This document shows, piece by piece, positions 8,380 through 17,353 of a stretch of DNA of 43,263 bases. This stretch comes from a virus: positions 1-43,263 of IMG/VR virus record IMGVR_UViG_3300046517_000678, one strand, 5' to 3'. The position numbers and the translations under genes are program-made. The notes under the pieces were generated by a model that saw only the letters and a list, made by a program, of their open reading frames with translations, did no database searches and had not been told where the DNA came from. The stretch's first letter is position 1. The number at the start of each line of letters is the position of its first letter.

Positions 8380-9267
8380 ATGCCTGGCGACTGGGAGAAG
8401 TCCGTCCATCCCGACCTCGTCGACGACGAGCCGGCTGAGCAGCCAGAAACGCCGCGGTCGCGTCCACCACGTAGCCGCGGTACAGATACGGCGACCTCCG
8501 TCCCTCCAACGGACCAGGCCGTAGGCGAGGTGACGTCAGAGGCTATTGCGGACTCTGACGCCGCCGAGCCCTCGCCGGAAGCACCCGCAACACCCGACTG
8601 GTTCTCTCAGGTCCGCGACGCCAAGGACCCGAAGGAAGCGCTGCGGTCGATTCTCAAGAACGTGCCGTATGACGAACTCGAGAAGGACGACGTCTTCTCG
8701 GGGCTGGTCGGCAATGTCGCCGAGCGCCGCGTCAAGGCACTACAGGCCAAGCAGGAGCGCGATGCTCAGGAAAAGGCCAAGCTGGATGCGGCCGCCAACA
8801 ACGATCTCTACACCCTGGGCGAGATGACTCAGCGCGAACTGCAACAGCAGCTCGCGTCGCAGCAAGCAGCCCAGGCTGCGGTTCCCTTCATGGACGGCGT
8901 CACGCTGTTCCAGCAAAGCCGAGACCCAGCCGTCCAGCGGGAGGTCTCGGGCAAAACATTCGGCGCCGGCAAGAGCCACGCCGAAGGAGTGGCAGAATAC
9001 CTCTCGTCAGTTGTCGACACGACGGTCGAGCTCGAGCTGAAGAAGCGCGAGTCCGCACTGAGAAAATCGATGATGAACGAGATCAACGGTGACGAGCCTG
9101 TCCCCGAGCGCGACTCAGGTACCCCCGGTCGCGTCCGCGAAGTGACAGACGAACAGATCGCCGCTATGTCGCTCAAAGAGTACGAGGCGCTGTTCGACGA
9201 GAACGGTAGGCCAAAGCCAGGGGTACGCCATCGGTCCACCCGAGGGATACCCGTTCGACAGCACTAG
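8380..9267 (+). CDS. Putative capsid scaffolding protein
   Basis: 295 residues, immediately upstream of the major capsid gene, the usual place for a scaffold. The N-terminal 80 residues are acidic, Pro/Glu rich and probably disordered. The middle (about 115-170) is charged and helical, Lys/Glu/Gln/Ala rich, and likely coiled coil. The C-terminus contains SLKEYEALFDENGRPKPG and a basic end, fitting a coat-binding tail. No protease motif was noticed, so a fused maturation protease is unlikely. Assignment rests on position and composition. Confidence 0.65.
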   Translation: MPGDWEKSVHPDLVDDEPAEQPETPRSRPPRSRGTDTATSVPPTDQAVGEVTSEAIADSDAAEPSPEAPATPDWFSQVRDAKDPKEALRSILKNVPYDELEKDDVFSGLVGNVAERRVKALQAKQERDAQEKAKLDAAANNDLYTLGEMTQRELQQQLASQQAAQAAVPFMDGVTLFQQSRDPAVQREVSGKTFGAGKSHAEGVAEYLSSVVDTTVELELKKRESALRKSMMNEINGDEPVPERDSGTPGRVREVTDEQIAAMSLKEYEALFDENGRPKPGVRHRSTRGIPVRQH

Positions 9268-9282
9268 CAACTAGCGCTAGTG
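9262..9282. promoter_or_regulatory. Palindromic hairpin between scaffold and capsid genes
   Basis: CACTAGC (9262-9268) pairs with GCTAGTG (9276-9282), and the loop contains a 12-base perfect palindrome (9270-9281). There is no T-run, so it is not a classic terminator. It may be an mRNA processing or stability element separating the highly expressed capsid message from the scaffold. Confidence 0.35.
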
Positions 9283-9304
9283 ACAATAGTAGGGGGTATC
9301 CGAA

Positions 9305-10159
9305 GTGGCCACGGGCGCACTCGAATTTGTTGATAAGACAATTTCCGATGGTATTTTCTCCCCGGACATCTGGAGTAAGCAGGTCCTTCGCGCGACGGAG
9401 TCCAACCTGCTGCTCGCCAAGAGCGTCAACCGCGGCTTCGAGAACGACGCCAGCGTAGGCAAGACGGTCAAGGTGGCCAGCATCGGCAACCTGGCGGCTC
9501 GACCCAAGACCGAGAACACCGCGATCGTCTACGAGACCGTCGCCGAGACCGCGACCACGATCACACTCAACATCTGGTCATACGCCGCGCTCGGCATCGA
9601 GGACATCGTCAAGGTGCAGGCGATCGTCGACGTCCAGAATGAGTACCAGCAGAAACTCGGCTACGCGCTGGCGAAAGACATCGACTCCGCGCTCGCGGTC
9701 GACGTCGCTGGCTTCACCCAGACGGTCGGCACGCTCGGGACCCCGCTCTCGGACGCCAATGTGCTGTCTGCGGTGCAGCTCCTGGACAACGCCGACGCGC
9801 CGCAGACCGAACGGTTCTTCATCATGAGCCCGGCTGAGAAGGTCGCCAAACTGGCACTCGACCGCTGGAGCAATGCCTTATATATCGGCAACACCTCCAT
9901 GCCAGCCAAGAGTGGCATGCTCGGCGACATGTACGGGCTGAACCTGGGCATCACCACCAACCTCGTCAAGCCAGCCGGCGGTCAGGCGAACTGCTTCATC
10001 TTCCATCGGGAAGCGCTGGCCTTGATTCTCCAGCGGAGTCCCAAGTCGCACATCTTCTACGACATCGACGTCTTCACCTGGAAGTTGGCGGTCGAAGAAA
10101 TCTACGGCCACCAGATGATGCGTCCGACGTTCGGCGTGTGGGCAAAGGGCGCGGCGTAA
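9305..10159 (+). CDS. Major capsid protein (HK97-like fold)
   Basis: 284 residues, GTG start at 9305 with AGGGGG about 8 bases upstream. The sequence has the look of short coat proteins of the HK97 fold: an N-terminal arm (residues 1-50), a beta-rich stretch with SVGKTVKVASIGN, a long spine-helix-like segment (DVQNEYQQKLGYALAKDID, about 104-122), and a C-terminal end KLAVEEIYGHQMMRPTFGVW. It follows the scaffold-like gene and precedes small head-completion-type genes. No cleavage or decoration domain was recognised. Confidence 0.8.
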   Translation: MATGALEFVDKTISDGIFSPDIWSKQVLRATESNLLLAKSVNRGFENDASVGKTVKVASIGNLAARPKTENTAIVYETVAETATTITLNIWSYAALGIEDIVKVQAIVDVQNEYQQKLGYALAKDIDSALAVDVAGFTQTVGTLGTPLSDANVLSAVQLLDNADAPQTERFFIMSPAEKVAKLALDRWSNALYIGNTSMPAKSGMLGDMYGLNLGITTNLVKPAGGQANCFIFHREALALILQRSPKSHIFYDIDVFTWKLAVEEIYGHQMMRPTFGVWAKGAA

Positions 10160-10178
10160 GCCGCGTCTACACTCGAAT

Positions 10179-10784
10179 ATGGCAACTGAAACCTTCATCG
10201 ACCGCATGGTCGAAAAGACGCTTGGGCGGACTGACATCCCGCTCAAGCGTGGCCAGAATTACAACTACCCGCTGCGCTGGTTCGCAACCCCGAACGGCGA
10301 CATCGTCCAACTCCAGTCGGACCCGCAGAACCGGGCGCTCTACTCCGACCTCGGCTTCCACCTGCTGACTGACGTCGCTGCTCGCGGCGAGACCATGTCA
10401 GAGGTCGAGGAGTGGGAGAAGCTGGTCCGTCCGGAGGTCATCGCCGAGCAGCGCAAGCGAGCCAAACTGATCAACGCCATCCGCAAGGCGGACACCAAGG
10501 ACCCGACCCTGGGCACGTTGATCGACACCGAGACCATCGACTCGCAGACGACCGAGCAACTTGAAGCGACCATCAAAGACATCCGCTCGCATGGCGGCGT
10601 GGTCCGAGTGGTGGACGTGAAGTACCGAGACGAACCGGAGCCATCACTGCTTCGCGGTGTAGAGACGGACGAGTCTCTGGAAAATCTCCAGAGGAAGCTC
10701 GGTGCTGAAGGTGCGAAGGCAACCACCATCGAGGGCACTGGCAAAGATCCGATCGACGAGTCCAGACGGAGGAGTCGAACATGA
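10179..10784 (+). CDS. Conserved phage protein of unknown function after the capsid gene
   Basis: 201 residues, starting 19 bases after the capsid stop. The N-terminus includes LKRGQNYNYPLRWFATPNG. The centre (residues about 70-140) is helical and charged, and the end is acidic then basic (ESRRRSRT). It overlaps the next gene by ATGA. The sequence TACACTCGAAT lies directly before the ATG; TACACT could be a -10 element for a leaderless message, but this is weak. A head-completion or connector role fits the position only. Confidence 0.65.
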   Translation: MATETFIDRMVEKTLGRTDIPLKRGQNYNYPLRWFATPNGDIVQLQSDPQNRALYSDLGFHLLTDVAARGETMSEVEEWEKLVRPEVIAEQRKRAKLINAIRKADTKDPTLGTLIDTETIDSQTTEQLEATIKDIRSHGGVVRVVDVKYRDEPEPSLLRGVETDESLENLQRKLGAEGAKATTIEGTGKDPIDESRRRSRT

Positions 10785-11101
10785 CAGAGACACCACCACC
10801 CACTGATTTCGTCGCACAGGCGCAACTTGTCCATGACAACGGGCCGTATGTGACGCCACCAAGCACGCTCTACTTCCATTTTCTGAAGACCGACGGCGAG
10901 ACGGTCATTGCTCCCGCGACCAACGCCGAGATGTACTTGCGGATTGGGTACACCATCACCGGCGAGGAGACCATCGAGAACTTCGTCGAGTGGAACGAGC
11001 AGAACGCGACTCGCGCGGCACCGAAGGCTAAGGCCGAAACGTCGCCACCGGCTGCGAAGTCCAACCCCGCTCCTCCGCCGCCCACGAGGCAAAAGGTGTA
11101 A
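10781..11101 (+). CDS. Small virion-region protein with Pro/Ala-rich tail
   Basis: 106 residues. Residues 1-75 form a compact region (PYVTPPSTLYFHFL, MYLRIGYTITGEETI). The last 30 residues are Lys/Pro/Ala rich and probably disordered. It overlaps the upstream gene by four bases (ATGA). No family is recognised; position suggests a head or head-tail protein. Confidence 0.6.
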   Translation: MTETPPPTDFVAQAQLVHDNGPYVTPPSTLYFHFLKTDGETVIAPATNAEMYLRIGYTITGEETIENFVEWNEQNATRAAPKAKAETSPPAAKSNPAPPPPTRQKV

Positions 11102-11104
11102 GCC

Positions 11105-11560
11105 ATGCCACTTGACGGAGGCAGAATCGGCTCGCAGGTCGGCGCCGCGATGGGTCTCTGGACCCATACACCTGTCGACTGGCGTGGCAACGAAACCGGC
11201 CAAGCGCCACCAGGGCCGGCGGGGTGGCCGGCCAACGCATCGGCGGCGACCGCGGTGTTCCCCAATGGCTCGCCAACAGGGGCAACTGGTCAGGCGGTCA
11301 CCATCACGGCGATTTCGGTCACCGGCATCACGGTATCGGGGGGGACCATCAACTTCACCCTGTCGCAGCAAGCGCTGAACTGGGTCGACTACGGCACGAC
11401 TACCGCCTATGGATCGCAGAACACGCAAGGATCTGGAACCGGCGCACAGACGAAGCCGATAGGCGGTCTGACGACAGGCACGCTCTACCACTACCGCATT
11501 GCCGCGGTCGCGAACGGCATCACGACCTACTCAGCCGACGGAACGTTCACCACGTCGTGA
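11105..11560 (+). CDS. Virion protein with a fibronectin type III-like domain
   Basis: 151 residues. Residues about 60-150 have the signature of an Fn3-like beta sandwich of the phosphatase/phage type: VDYGTTTAYGSQ, then GGLTTGTLYHYRIAAVANG and a final DGTFTT. Such domains are often displayed on phage capsids or tails and bind carbohydrates weakly. The first 50 residues are Gly/Pro/Ala rich. The stop overlaps the GTG of the next gene (GTGA). Confidence 0.7.
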   Translation: MPLDGGRIGSQVGAAMGLWTHTPVDWRGNETGQAPPGPAGWPANASAATAVFPNGSPTGATGQAVTITAISVTGITVSGGTINFTLSQQALNWVDYGTTTAYGSQNTQGSGTGAQTKPIGGLTTGTLYHYRIAAVANGITTYSADGTFTTS

Positions 11561-12000
11561 TCGATGAGCACGGTCGGACCGAGTACCTGAGCGTCGCCGC
11601 AGCGCATCGGTCCGACTGTACGTTCGGCCCAGGATTCTTCCGTGTCACGTTCGGTGGTCACACCCGCTTTCTCCAGAACCAGAACGAGGTCGAGGCGCTG
11701 CACTCGTTGGTCGGCGGGATGGTGAAGGAGCTCAAGGTCGAGCGTGACGGCCTGTGCCTGGACGGCACGCCGTTGGTCGGTGACGCCAATACGCCCGACG
11801 TGGTCGACGCTGAATGGTGGCTCGGACTCGAGCGCGTGGCGGCGATGACCGAGCTGGGTCTTACCAGGGAGGCGGACTACCGACGGGTCTACGAGCAGAT
11901 CGAGGCCGCGGTGTACCGTCGCGACAACCGCGAGTCCCAGGGCGGAGTCCACGCGAGCATCGTCATCAAACGGCCAGGCGCACGGGTGGTCAATGCCTGA
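11557..12000 (+). CDS. Hypothetical protein in the head-tail region
   Basis: 147 residues from GTG 11557, which overlaps the previous stop as GTGA; longer in-frame upstream readings run through the Fn3 gene and are not credible. The protein starts MIDEHGRTEYLSVAAA, has GGHTRFLQNQNEVEALHSLV near residues 35-55 and a helical C-terminal half (DAEWWLGLERVAAMTELGL). No recognised family. It ends in TGATG overlap with the next gene. Confidence 0.65.
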   Translation: MIDEHGRTEYLSVAAAHRSDCTFGPGFFRVTFGGHTRFLQNQNEVEALHSLVGGMVKELKVERDGLCLDGTPLVGDANTPDVVDAEWWLGLERVAAMTELGLTREADYRRVYEQIEAAVYRRDNRESQGGVHASIVIKRPGARVVNA

Positions 12001-12218
12001 TGACGACCCAGGCGCCGGTTGTTCCCAGCGACCACATCACCGATGGGTTCTGGATTCACACCGGTCGGTTGCGGGTCAGTTATCGACTGAGCACGGGCAC
12101 CGTGGTCACGATCACCCTGCCGGATGACTGGCAGACCCTGGTCGCGCGTGTAGCGGCGCTCGAGGCGACGGCGGCCAACGTGCCGAACTCTATCGAAGAC
12201 CTGAAGTACGCAGGCTAA
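12000..12218 (+). CDS. Small hypothetical protein
   Basis: 72 residues, ATG overlapping the previous stop by one base. It begins MTTQAPVVPSDHITDGFW, has a short beta-rich middle (GRLRVSYRLSTGTVVTITLP) and a helical end (TLVARVAALEATAANV) that may form a short coiled coil. Likely structural, given its neighbours; function unknown. Confidence 0.6.
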   Translation: MTTQAPVVPSDHITDGFWIHTGRLRVSYRLSTGTVVTITLPDDWQTLVARVAALEATAANVPNSIEDLKYAG

Positions 12219-12230
12219 GGAGAAGGCTTC

Positions 12231-12653
12231 ATGGCAAACGCACTTTTCAATCCGGGCCGTGAAGGCTTCCTGCTCGGAGAGATCGACTGGGATACCGCGG
12301 TGATGAAGGTTGCGCTGGTACGGGCGTACACCTTCAACGCCGCGCACAAGTTTGTCTCGGACGTGACCGGCGCGAGCGGCGTGCTGCACGCCACGTCTGC
12401 CGCGCTCGCGTCCAAGACAGGGACCAGTGGCACCGCGGACGCTGCTGACATCACCTATACCGCGCCGGCTGCGAACGCCAGCGGTCATAGCTTGCTCTAT
12501 TTCCAGAGCAGCGCGGTCACTGGTGGAGGCGACGTGGCGGCATCGGCGCAGCGACTGATCGCCTGGGTGGACACCGGGACCGGGCTTCCGGTGACGCCGA
12601 ACGGCGCGGACATCACCGTCGTTTTCAACGTTTCCGGGCTCTTTACCCTCTGA
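12231..12653 (+). CDS. Putative virion structural protein
   Basis: 140 residues with a clear ribosome site (AAGGAGAAGG, about 8 bases before ATG 12231). It begins MANALFNPGREGFLLGEIDW and is beta and Ala/Ser/Thr rich, ending GADITVVFNVSGLFTL. This overall pattern is seen in small phage surface or tail proteins. Its own strong ribosome site suggests high copy number. Decoration or tail protein is plausible. Confidence 0.6.
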   Translation: MANALFNPGREGFLLGEIDWDTAVMKVALVRAYTFNAAHKFVSDVTGASGVLHATSAALASKTGTSGTADAADITYTAPAANASGHSLLYFQSSAVTGGGDVAASAQRLIAWVDTGTGLPVTPNGADITVVFNVSGLFTL

Positions 12654-12656
12654 AAG

Positions 12657-12971
12657 ATGGCGCTGGTCAGCAGGGAGGTCGGCACGGATGGCCAGGGCAG
12701 CAGCGTGGCCTACTCCTACGACGACGCCTCGCTCCTGATCACCCAGGTCCTCATTACCCAGAACGCGCAGAGCGTCCGCCAGGTGATCGCCAACGTGGTC
12801 GATTCCACTGGAACGGTGCTGTACACCGCGACCAGGGCCGACAAGTCCGGCTACTCGACCTTCCCCGCGAGCCAGTACGGCATCCACATGGCCGCGAGCG
12901 TGGACAAGCTCGGTCACGCATCGGTCGTCTTTCCCTACACCTTTCAAATCAAGTGGGGACCGGCTCAATAG
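12657..12971 (+). CDS. Small beta-rich virion protein
   Basis: 104 residues, starting three bases after the previous stop. It has alternating hydrophobic strands (SVAYSYDDASLLITQVLIT, VRQVIANVVDSTGTVLYTAT), typical of small beta-sandwich phage proteins. It directly abuts the ATG of the 458-residue repeat protein (stop at 12969-12971, ATG at 12972), suggesting co-production. No named family. Confidence 0.6.
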   Translation: MALVSREVGTDGQGSSVAYSYDDASLLITQVLITQNAQSVRQVIANVVDSTGTVLYTATRADKSGYSTFPASQYGIHMAASVDKLGHASVVFPYTFQIKWGPAQ

Positions 12972-14348
12972 ATGGCCTGGGCGGTCGTCCAGAGCAAGCG
13001 CACTGGCTTTAGCGGCTCGTCTCCCTACACCGGCTCTGCGCTGGGCGCGTTCAGCACCAACCCGACCGTCGGCAATCGCATCATCGTGGTCACCGAGCAG
13101 TGGGAGCAGGCGGCTGGTCGTCCACTCGCGACCGTCTCTGATTCGGTCAACGGCAGCTACACCAAACATCTGAGCGCAAGCATCGACGATGGCGGTTTTC
13201 TCGGTGAGGTCGCGATCCACTCGGTGGTGGTGACCTCGAGCGCGAGCACCAACCCGACCGCAAGCTTCTCCGCTTCCACCGCGCACGGCGGAGTTGTCGC
13301 GGCGGTCGAAGTCTCTGGGCTTGGCTCTGTGAATGGGGCCGGCGCGGTAGACGTGCAGGCATCGACCGGCAGCGGCTCCGGCGGGACCGCGGCATCAGGC
13401 GCCACTGGTGCGACGGGCTCCGCCAGCGAGTTTGCACTGTTCATCTACGGCGATGATGGCTGGGGCGTCTCGATGTCCAGCGGTCAGCAGGGGTCGGGCT
13501 GGACCTGGCTGGACGGCCTCTCTGGCGGGCAGACCGGCTCCTACCTGAGCGCCTACAAGGACTCGGGCACATCTGGCAGCACCGTCAATGGCCAGATGGC
13601 GTCCGGCGTGCCGGGAGGGTCGACGACCTGGGCACTTGCCGCCGCGGTCTTCAAGTTGTCAGGCGGCGGGGGTCCGTCACCGCAGACCATCACCGCCGGC
13701 GCCATTGCCACCGCGGAGTCTGTGTACCAGCCGGCGATCATCCAGACGCAACTGCTGATGCCGAACGCCATCGCGACAGGAGTGGTCCTGTACGCGCCGA
13801 CGGTCACGCTGCAGGTCCTTCCAGGGACGATCGCGACCGCGGAGTCGGTGTATCAGCCCACCATCGCGACCAGTGTGGTGCCAGGAACGATCGCGACCGC
13901 GGTGGTGGTGTACGCGCCTACGGTCAATGTGGGCGCCGGCCAGTCCGTCACTCCTGGAGCCATCGCCACTGCTGAAGTGGTCTACGGGCCCACGGTCAAA
14001 CAGAGCGTGCTGCCAGGTGCGATCACGACTGCGGAACTCGTCTACTCGCCGAGCGTCGCGCTGGTCACTCCGCAGACTGTCCAGGCGGGGTCCATCACCA
14101 CCGCGGAGCTTGTTTACGCGCCGGCGTTCGTTGGGTTTACCTTCCCTGACCTCCAGCCTGGCACCATCTCGACTGCGGCTCAGGTGTACGCGCCGGTGGT
14201 TGTGGTGGTCCCGCGCGCGCTCGCTCCACCGCTGCAAGATTCCCCTCCGCTCGGGGCTCCTGAGCTGGTGCTCGCCGGCGCAACTGGAGCACCCTCACTG
14301 GTTGCCATGTTCGACTCTGGAGCACCCTCACTGGTGCCAGTACCGTAA
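12972..14348 (+). CDS. Surface/tail protein with eight YAPTV-type repeats
   Basis: 458 residues. Residues 1-230 form a beta-rich, Gly/Ser-rich domain (for example IIVVTEQWEQAAGRP and SEFALFIYGDDGW). Residues about 238-415 carry eight repeats of 19-24 residues with consensus xPGxIATAExVYxPTV. Similar repeats of the form PGLFTNTxTFYAPTV occur in virion proteins of many phages. The tail has two GAPSLV repeats. Probably displayed on capsid or tail; a carbohydrate-binding or spacer role is inference. Confidence 0.7.
   Translation: MAWAVVQSKRTGFSGSSPYTGSALGAFSTNPTVGNRIIVVTEQWEQAAGRPLATVSDSVNGSYTKHLSASIDDGGFLGEVAIHSVVVTSSASTNPTASFSASTAHGGVVAAVEVSGLGSVNGAGAVDVQASTGSGSGGTAASGATGATGSASEFALFIYGDDGWGVSMSSGQQGSGWTWLDGLSGGQTGSYLSAYKDSGTSGSTVNGQMASGVPGGSTTWALAAAVFKLSGGGGPSPQTITAGAIATAESVYQPAIIQTQLLMPNAIATGVVLYAPTVTLQVLPGTIATAESVYQPTIATSVVPGTIATAVVVYAPTVNVGAGQSVTPGAIATAEVVYGPTVKQSVLPGAITTAELVYSPSVALVTPQTVQAGSITTAELVYAPAFVGFTFPDLQPGTISTAAQVYAPVVVVVPRALAPPLQDSPPLGAPELVLAGATGAPSLVAMFDSGAPSLVPVP
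13684..14214 (+). repeat. Eight tandem coding repeats (xPGxIATAExVYxPTV)
   Basis: Units begin near ITAGAIATAESVY, LMPNAIATGVVLY, VLPGTIATAESVY, VVPGTIATAVVVY, VTPGAIATAEVVY, VLPGAITTAELVY, VQAGSITTAELVY and LQPGTISTAAQVY. DNA similarity between units is high enough for recombination to change copy number. Confidence 0.75.
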
Positions 14349-14363
14349 GGAGTGTCTTGAGCC

Positions 14364-15389
14364 ATGCCCACGCTGCAGCAGTACAGATCGTCGTTCTCCA
14401 CGGAGGCTGGACCGTACATCGGCCCGGACGCCTACGAGGTGCGCGCGATGGGCGGCTCGAGCCTTACGCAACTGGTCTGCACCATCTATCCCATCCAGTC
14501 CGGCATCCCGCAACAGGACCAGCTCATCGACCGACCGCTCTACCGTCCGAACGCCACCCATCAGACCGACCAGAACCGCTACGTGATGGCGTACGACCCG
14601 TCGACGGGCACCATCACTCCTGACATTCCCTGGACAGTCGCTCCCTACTCGGACGCCACCGGCACCACCTACGGGTTTCTCGAAGCACTTACCTATCACG
14701 ACATGGAAGCCTACGAGTACGTCGACCTCGAGGGCTCGGGGATTACCGGGGTCGGCGAACGCTTCGAGGTCCTTGGACCGTTTGACGTTCCGACCAGTCA
14801 TCGCCTCATCAATGAGGGCCTGCGACACTGCTGGCTGGTGGTCGAGGTGGCCTGTATTCCGACCATCTCGACCTCGCGGCACGACCTGAGTATCGCGGCA
14901 CCATGGCTGATCGACTCGGGCGACGTCCTGCAGGTGGGGATGCTGGCCATGGGGGACAATCGCAACCTCGATGACCCGTTCGAGCGCCGGATCATGGGAC
15001 AGGTGGAACGTGACGGTGGGTCCTTCTACCTGAACACCGGCAGTCGCACCTTCAACGATGGCGACCTGATCTACCTCCGCTGCCTGAAGCGGGCGTACGA
15101 TCACTGTCGCGCCGCCGGCGGCTCATTCGGTGACCAGTCCGGCCTAGCTCTGGAAACCGACGAGGCGCCGGTGCCGCGTGACTGGGTGGCGGCCGCGGCG
15201 CTGGTCGCCGGCTGGCGACAGTTCGGACACCTGCTCGAGCCTGCGGCCAATCAGCGACTGGTCAGGGATCAGGCGACCGCGGTGGCCTGGTTCAACGACC
15301 TGGTCCGCGAGCACCTGGTCGCGGACATCCCGCAAAAGAAGCTGTACCGCCAGAGGACCTTCGGGCCAGCAGTCAGGATGGCCGGATGA
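14364..15389 (+). CDS. Putative head-tail adaptor / virion protein
   Basis: 341 residues, ATG 14364, overlapping the next gene by ATGA. The N-terminal two thirds are beta rich (EVRAMGGSSLTQLVCTIYPI; SGDVLQVGMLAMGDNRNL). The C-terminal 100 residues are helical (DWVAAAALVAGWRQFGHLL; RDQATAVAWFNDLVREHL), like helical head-tail connector folds. Position just before the nozzle-like gene fits an adaptor, but this is inference from context. Confidence 0.6.
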   Translation: MPTLQQYRSSFSTEAGPYIGPDAYEVRAMGGSSLTQLVCTIYPIQSGIPQQDQLIDRPLYRPNATHQTDQNRYVMAYDPSTGTITPDIPWTVAPYSDATGTTYGFLEALTYHDMEAYEYVDLEGSGITGVGERFEVLGPFDVPTSHRLINEGLRHCWLVVEVACIPTISTSRHDLSIAAPWLIDSGDVLQVGMLAMGDNRNLDDPFERRIMGQVERDGGSFYLNTGSRTFNDGDLIYLRCLKRAYDHCRAAGGSFGDQSGLALETDEAPVPRDWVAAAALVAGWRQFGHLLEPAANQRLVRDQATAVAWFNDLVREHLVADIPQKKLYRQRTFGPAVRMAG

Positions 15390-17341
15390 GCCTGTACGCC
15401 AAGCGGTCTCCCTGGCCTTTTCACGTCCGGATTGCTGGGACCGGGTTTCTGATTGGCTCGCCGCAGGCTGGCCAGCCGGCGCTGGTGTCCACCAAGTCGC
15501 AGGACATCGGAGCGGTCGCGCCGCCCGATTACTCGTACGCCGGCGCGAATCCGACCAACGATCGGGAAGAACCGTTCCAGCAGCTCACGCTTGGGCTCGG
15601 CCTGGCGATTCAAGAGAAGTGGGACGACCAGCGGTATATGAGCGCCAACGCGGTCGACCTGTCGGTCTGGCCGTGGTTGCTGGGTCCGGAGATCGGAACC
15701 ACCACGCCGGCGAGCGTCGACGCGGTGCACGGCATCAACCGCTTCTTTGAGCTTGGGACGGATCTGTACGCGGCGAACGGTGCCAACGTCCTGAAGAAGG
15801 CGACCGGCGCCGACACCTGGTCGATTGTGAAGACGTTCTCCGCGCCGATCCTGGACGTCTGCGTTTTCTCATCCAACTTCGACGGGGTGCAGCGCGCGTT
15901 CTTCGCGCTCGGGGCGGGAGCGGTCGCTCAGTGGACGTCGAACGGCAGCGCGTACACCGCGATGACGACGTTCACCGCGCTCGCCTTCACCGTGATCGGC
16001 AAAGAGTTCTGGTGGGCCGACGATACCAACCGCCTGAGAAAACTGGACACCAATGCCGACCCGACCAACGAGGCCAACTACACCAGCCTGATTTTCCGCG
16101 CGGGCGATAAGTCGTCGCAGATCAACTCGCTCCTGGTCACCGCGGGCGGCACGCTGGTGGTCGCGAAGACCGACGGCATGTACACCCTGAACGCCGCCGG
16201 CGACGATCGCGAGGTCTTCCCATTTTTGCGCTACGCCGATGTGGGGACCAATGGGAGAACGTGGGGCACCTTCGAGAACGGGTTGTACGTGGCGTACGGC
16301 AACAGTCTGGGGAGGATTGATTCCGACCTGTCCTGGACCTCGGTCGGACCTGACGACCTGTCCTCGAACGTAGCCGGCATCTCTGGGCAGGTGACCGCGT
16401 TCGCAGGTGTAGAGACGATGTTCGCGTATTCCGCGCTGCTCGATCGGAACACCAACACCGGCTACCTGTGCAAGTTCGGCGCGTGGGTCGGGATGGGGGT
16501 CCGCGGACCGCGGCAGTCCACACTGGTCACTGCGCTCGGCTCGCAGGGGACGGGCGAGCCGGTCCACATCGACGCCTGGCATGGCAGCGTCAGCATTCCC
16601 TTCGTCGGGCGAGCGATTCAGCACCTGTTCGTCTCGCAGGTTGGCTCCGCAGTGGCCGGTCACACCAGGACATACATCGGGTTCTCTGACGGCAGCATTG
16701 GCTGGATGCTGAACCCCTGTACTCCCAATCCCGCGGGCTGCGTCGACTACAAGTACTTCGTCGGCGACGGGTGGGTCGACCTGCCATTGTGGCACGGTGG
16801 CTATCACGCTAGCCAGAAGAGCTTGCGTCACTTCAGCGTCACCGGGTCCAAACTTGACCCGAACAATTACGTCACCCTTGACTACCGTCTGGACCCGACG
16901 CCAGGGATGGCGTGGACCCCGTTCGGGAATGTCTTCGACTCGTCGGTGTACGAGCGGGCAATGTTCCCGATCAGCGCGGCGGCCACGTTGGTCGCGCTCC
17001 GTGTGCACTTGCACAACACCGACCACACCTCGACGCCACTGGTGTCAGGCGTCAGCCTGGGGCACGCGCTGAGGCCGCGGCGGGTGATGGAGTTCCAGTG
17101 CGACATCCTGTGTGCGGACGGGCTGGTGCGGCGTGATGGAGTGCCGGTCAGGATGGGGCGCAAACAGATCCAGAAATTGATCGAGGCCGCGGTCGACACT
17201 CCTGGCGCGGTGGCGGTGGTCCTGCCTGACGAGAGCTCGCAGAACCTGTCATTTACAGACTATTCGGTGATGCAATCATTCGACGAGATCGGTCGCCAGT
17301 GGCGAGGTTCTCTCAGAGTCAAAGCCGTGCAATGGACATAA
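15386..17341 (+). CDS. Putative tail nozzle/hub protein (beta-propeller-like)
   Basis: 651 residues, coupled to the upstream gene by ATGA. The long run of repeated beta motifs with short blades (FFELGTDLYAANGANVLKK; ISGQVTAFAGVETMFAYS; GRIDSDLSW) is typical of beta-propeller proteins such as nozzles or hubs of short-tailed phages. No peptidase or tape-measure features are seen. With no long tape-measure gene in the window, this supports a podovirus-like particle. Role inferred from fold pattern and gene order. Confidence 0.6.
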   Translation: MSLYAKRSPWPFHVRIAGTGFLIGSPQAGQPALVSTKSQDIGAVAPPDYSYAGANPTNDREEPFQQLTLGLGLAIQEKWDDQRYMSANAVDLSVWPWLLGPEIGTTTPASVDAVHGINRFFELGTDLYAANGANVLKKATGADTWSIVKTFSAPILDVCVFSSNFDGVQRAFFALGAGAVAQWTSNGSAYTAMTTFTALAFTVIGKEFWWADDTNRLRKLDTNADPTNEANYTSLIFRAGDKSSQINSLLVTAGGTLVVAKTDGMYTLNAAGDDREVFPFLRYADVGTNGRTWGTFENGLYVAYGNSLGRIDSDLSWTSVGPDDLSSNVAGISGQVTAFAGVETMFAYSALLDRNTNTGYLCKFGAWVGMGVRGPRQSTLVTALGSQGTGEPVHIDAWHGSVSIPFVGRAIQHLFVSQVGSAVAGHTRTYIGFSDGSIGWMLNPCTPNPAGCVDYKYFVGDGWVDLPLWHGGYHASQKSLRHFSVTGSKLDPNNYVTLDYRLDPTPGMAWTPFGNVFDSSVYERAMFPISAAATLVALRVHLHNTDHTSTPLVSGVSLGHALRPRRVMEFQCDILCADGLVRRDGVPVRMGRKQIQKLIEAAVDTPGAVAVVLPDESSQNLSFTDYSVMQSFDEIGRQWRGSLRVKAVQWT

Positions 17342-17353
17342 GGGAGTAGACGT

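Noticed and set aside
11224-11556. Longer N-terminus for the protein at 11557-12000
   Set aside because: It would overlap the whole Fn3-like domain in another frame; GTG 11557 in a GTGA overlap fits the local pattern.
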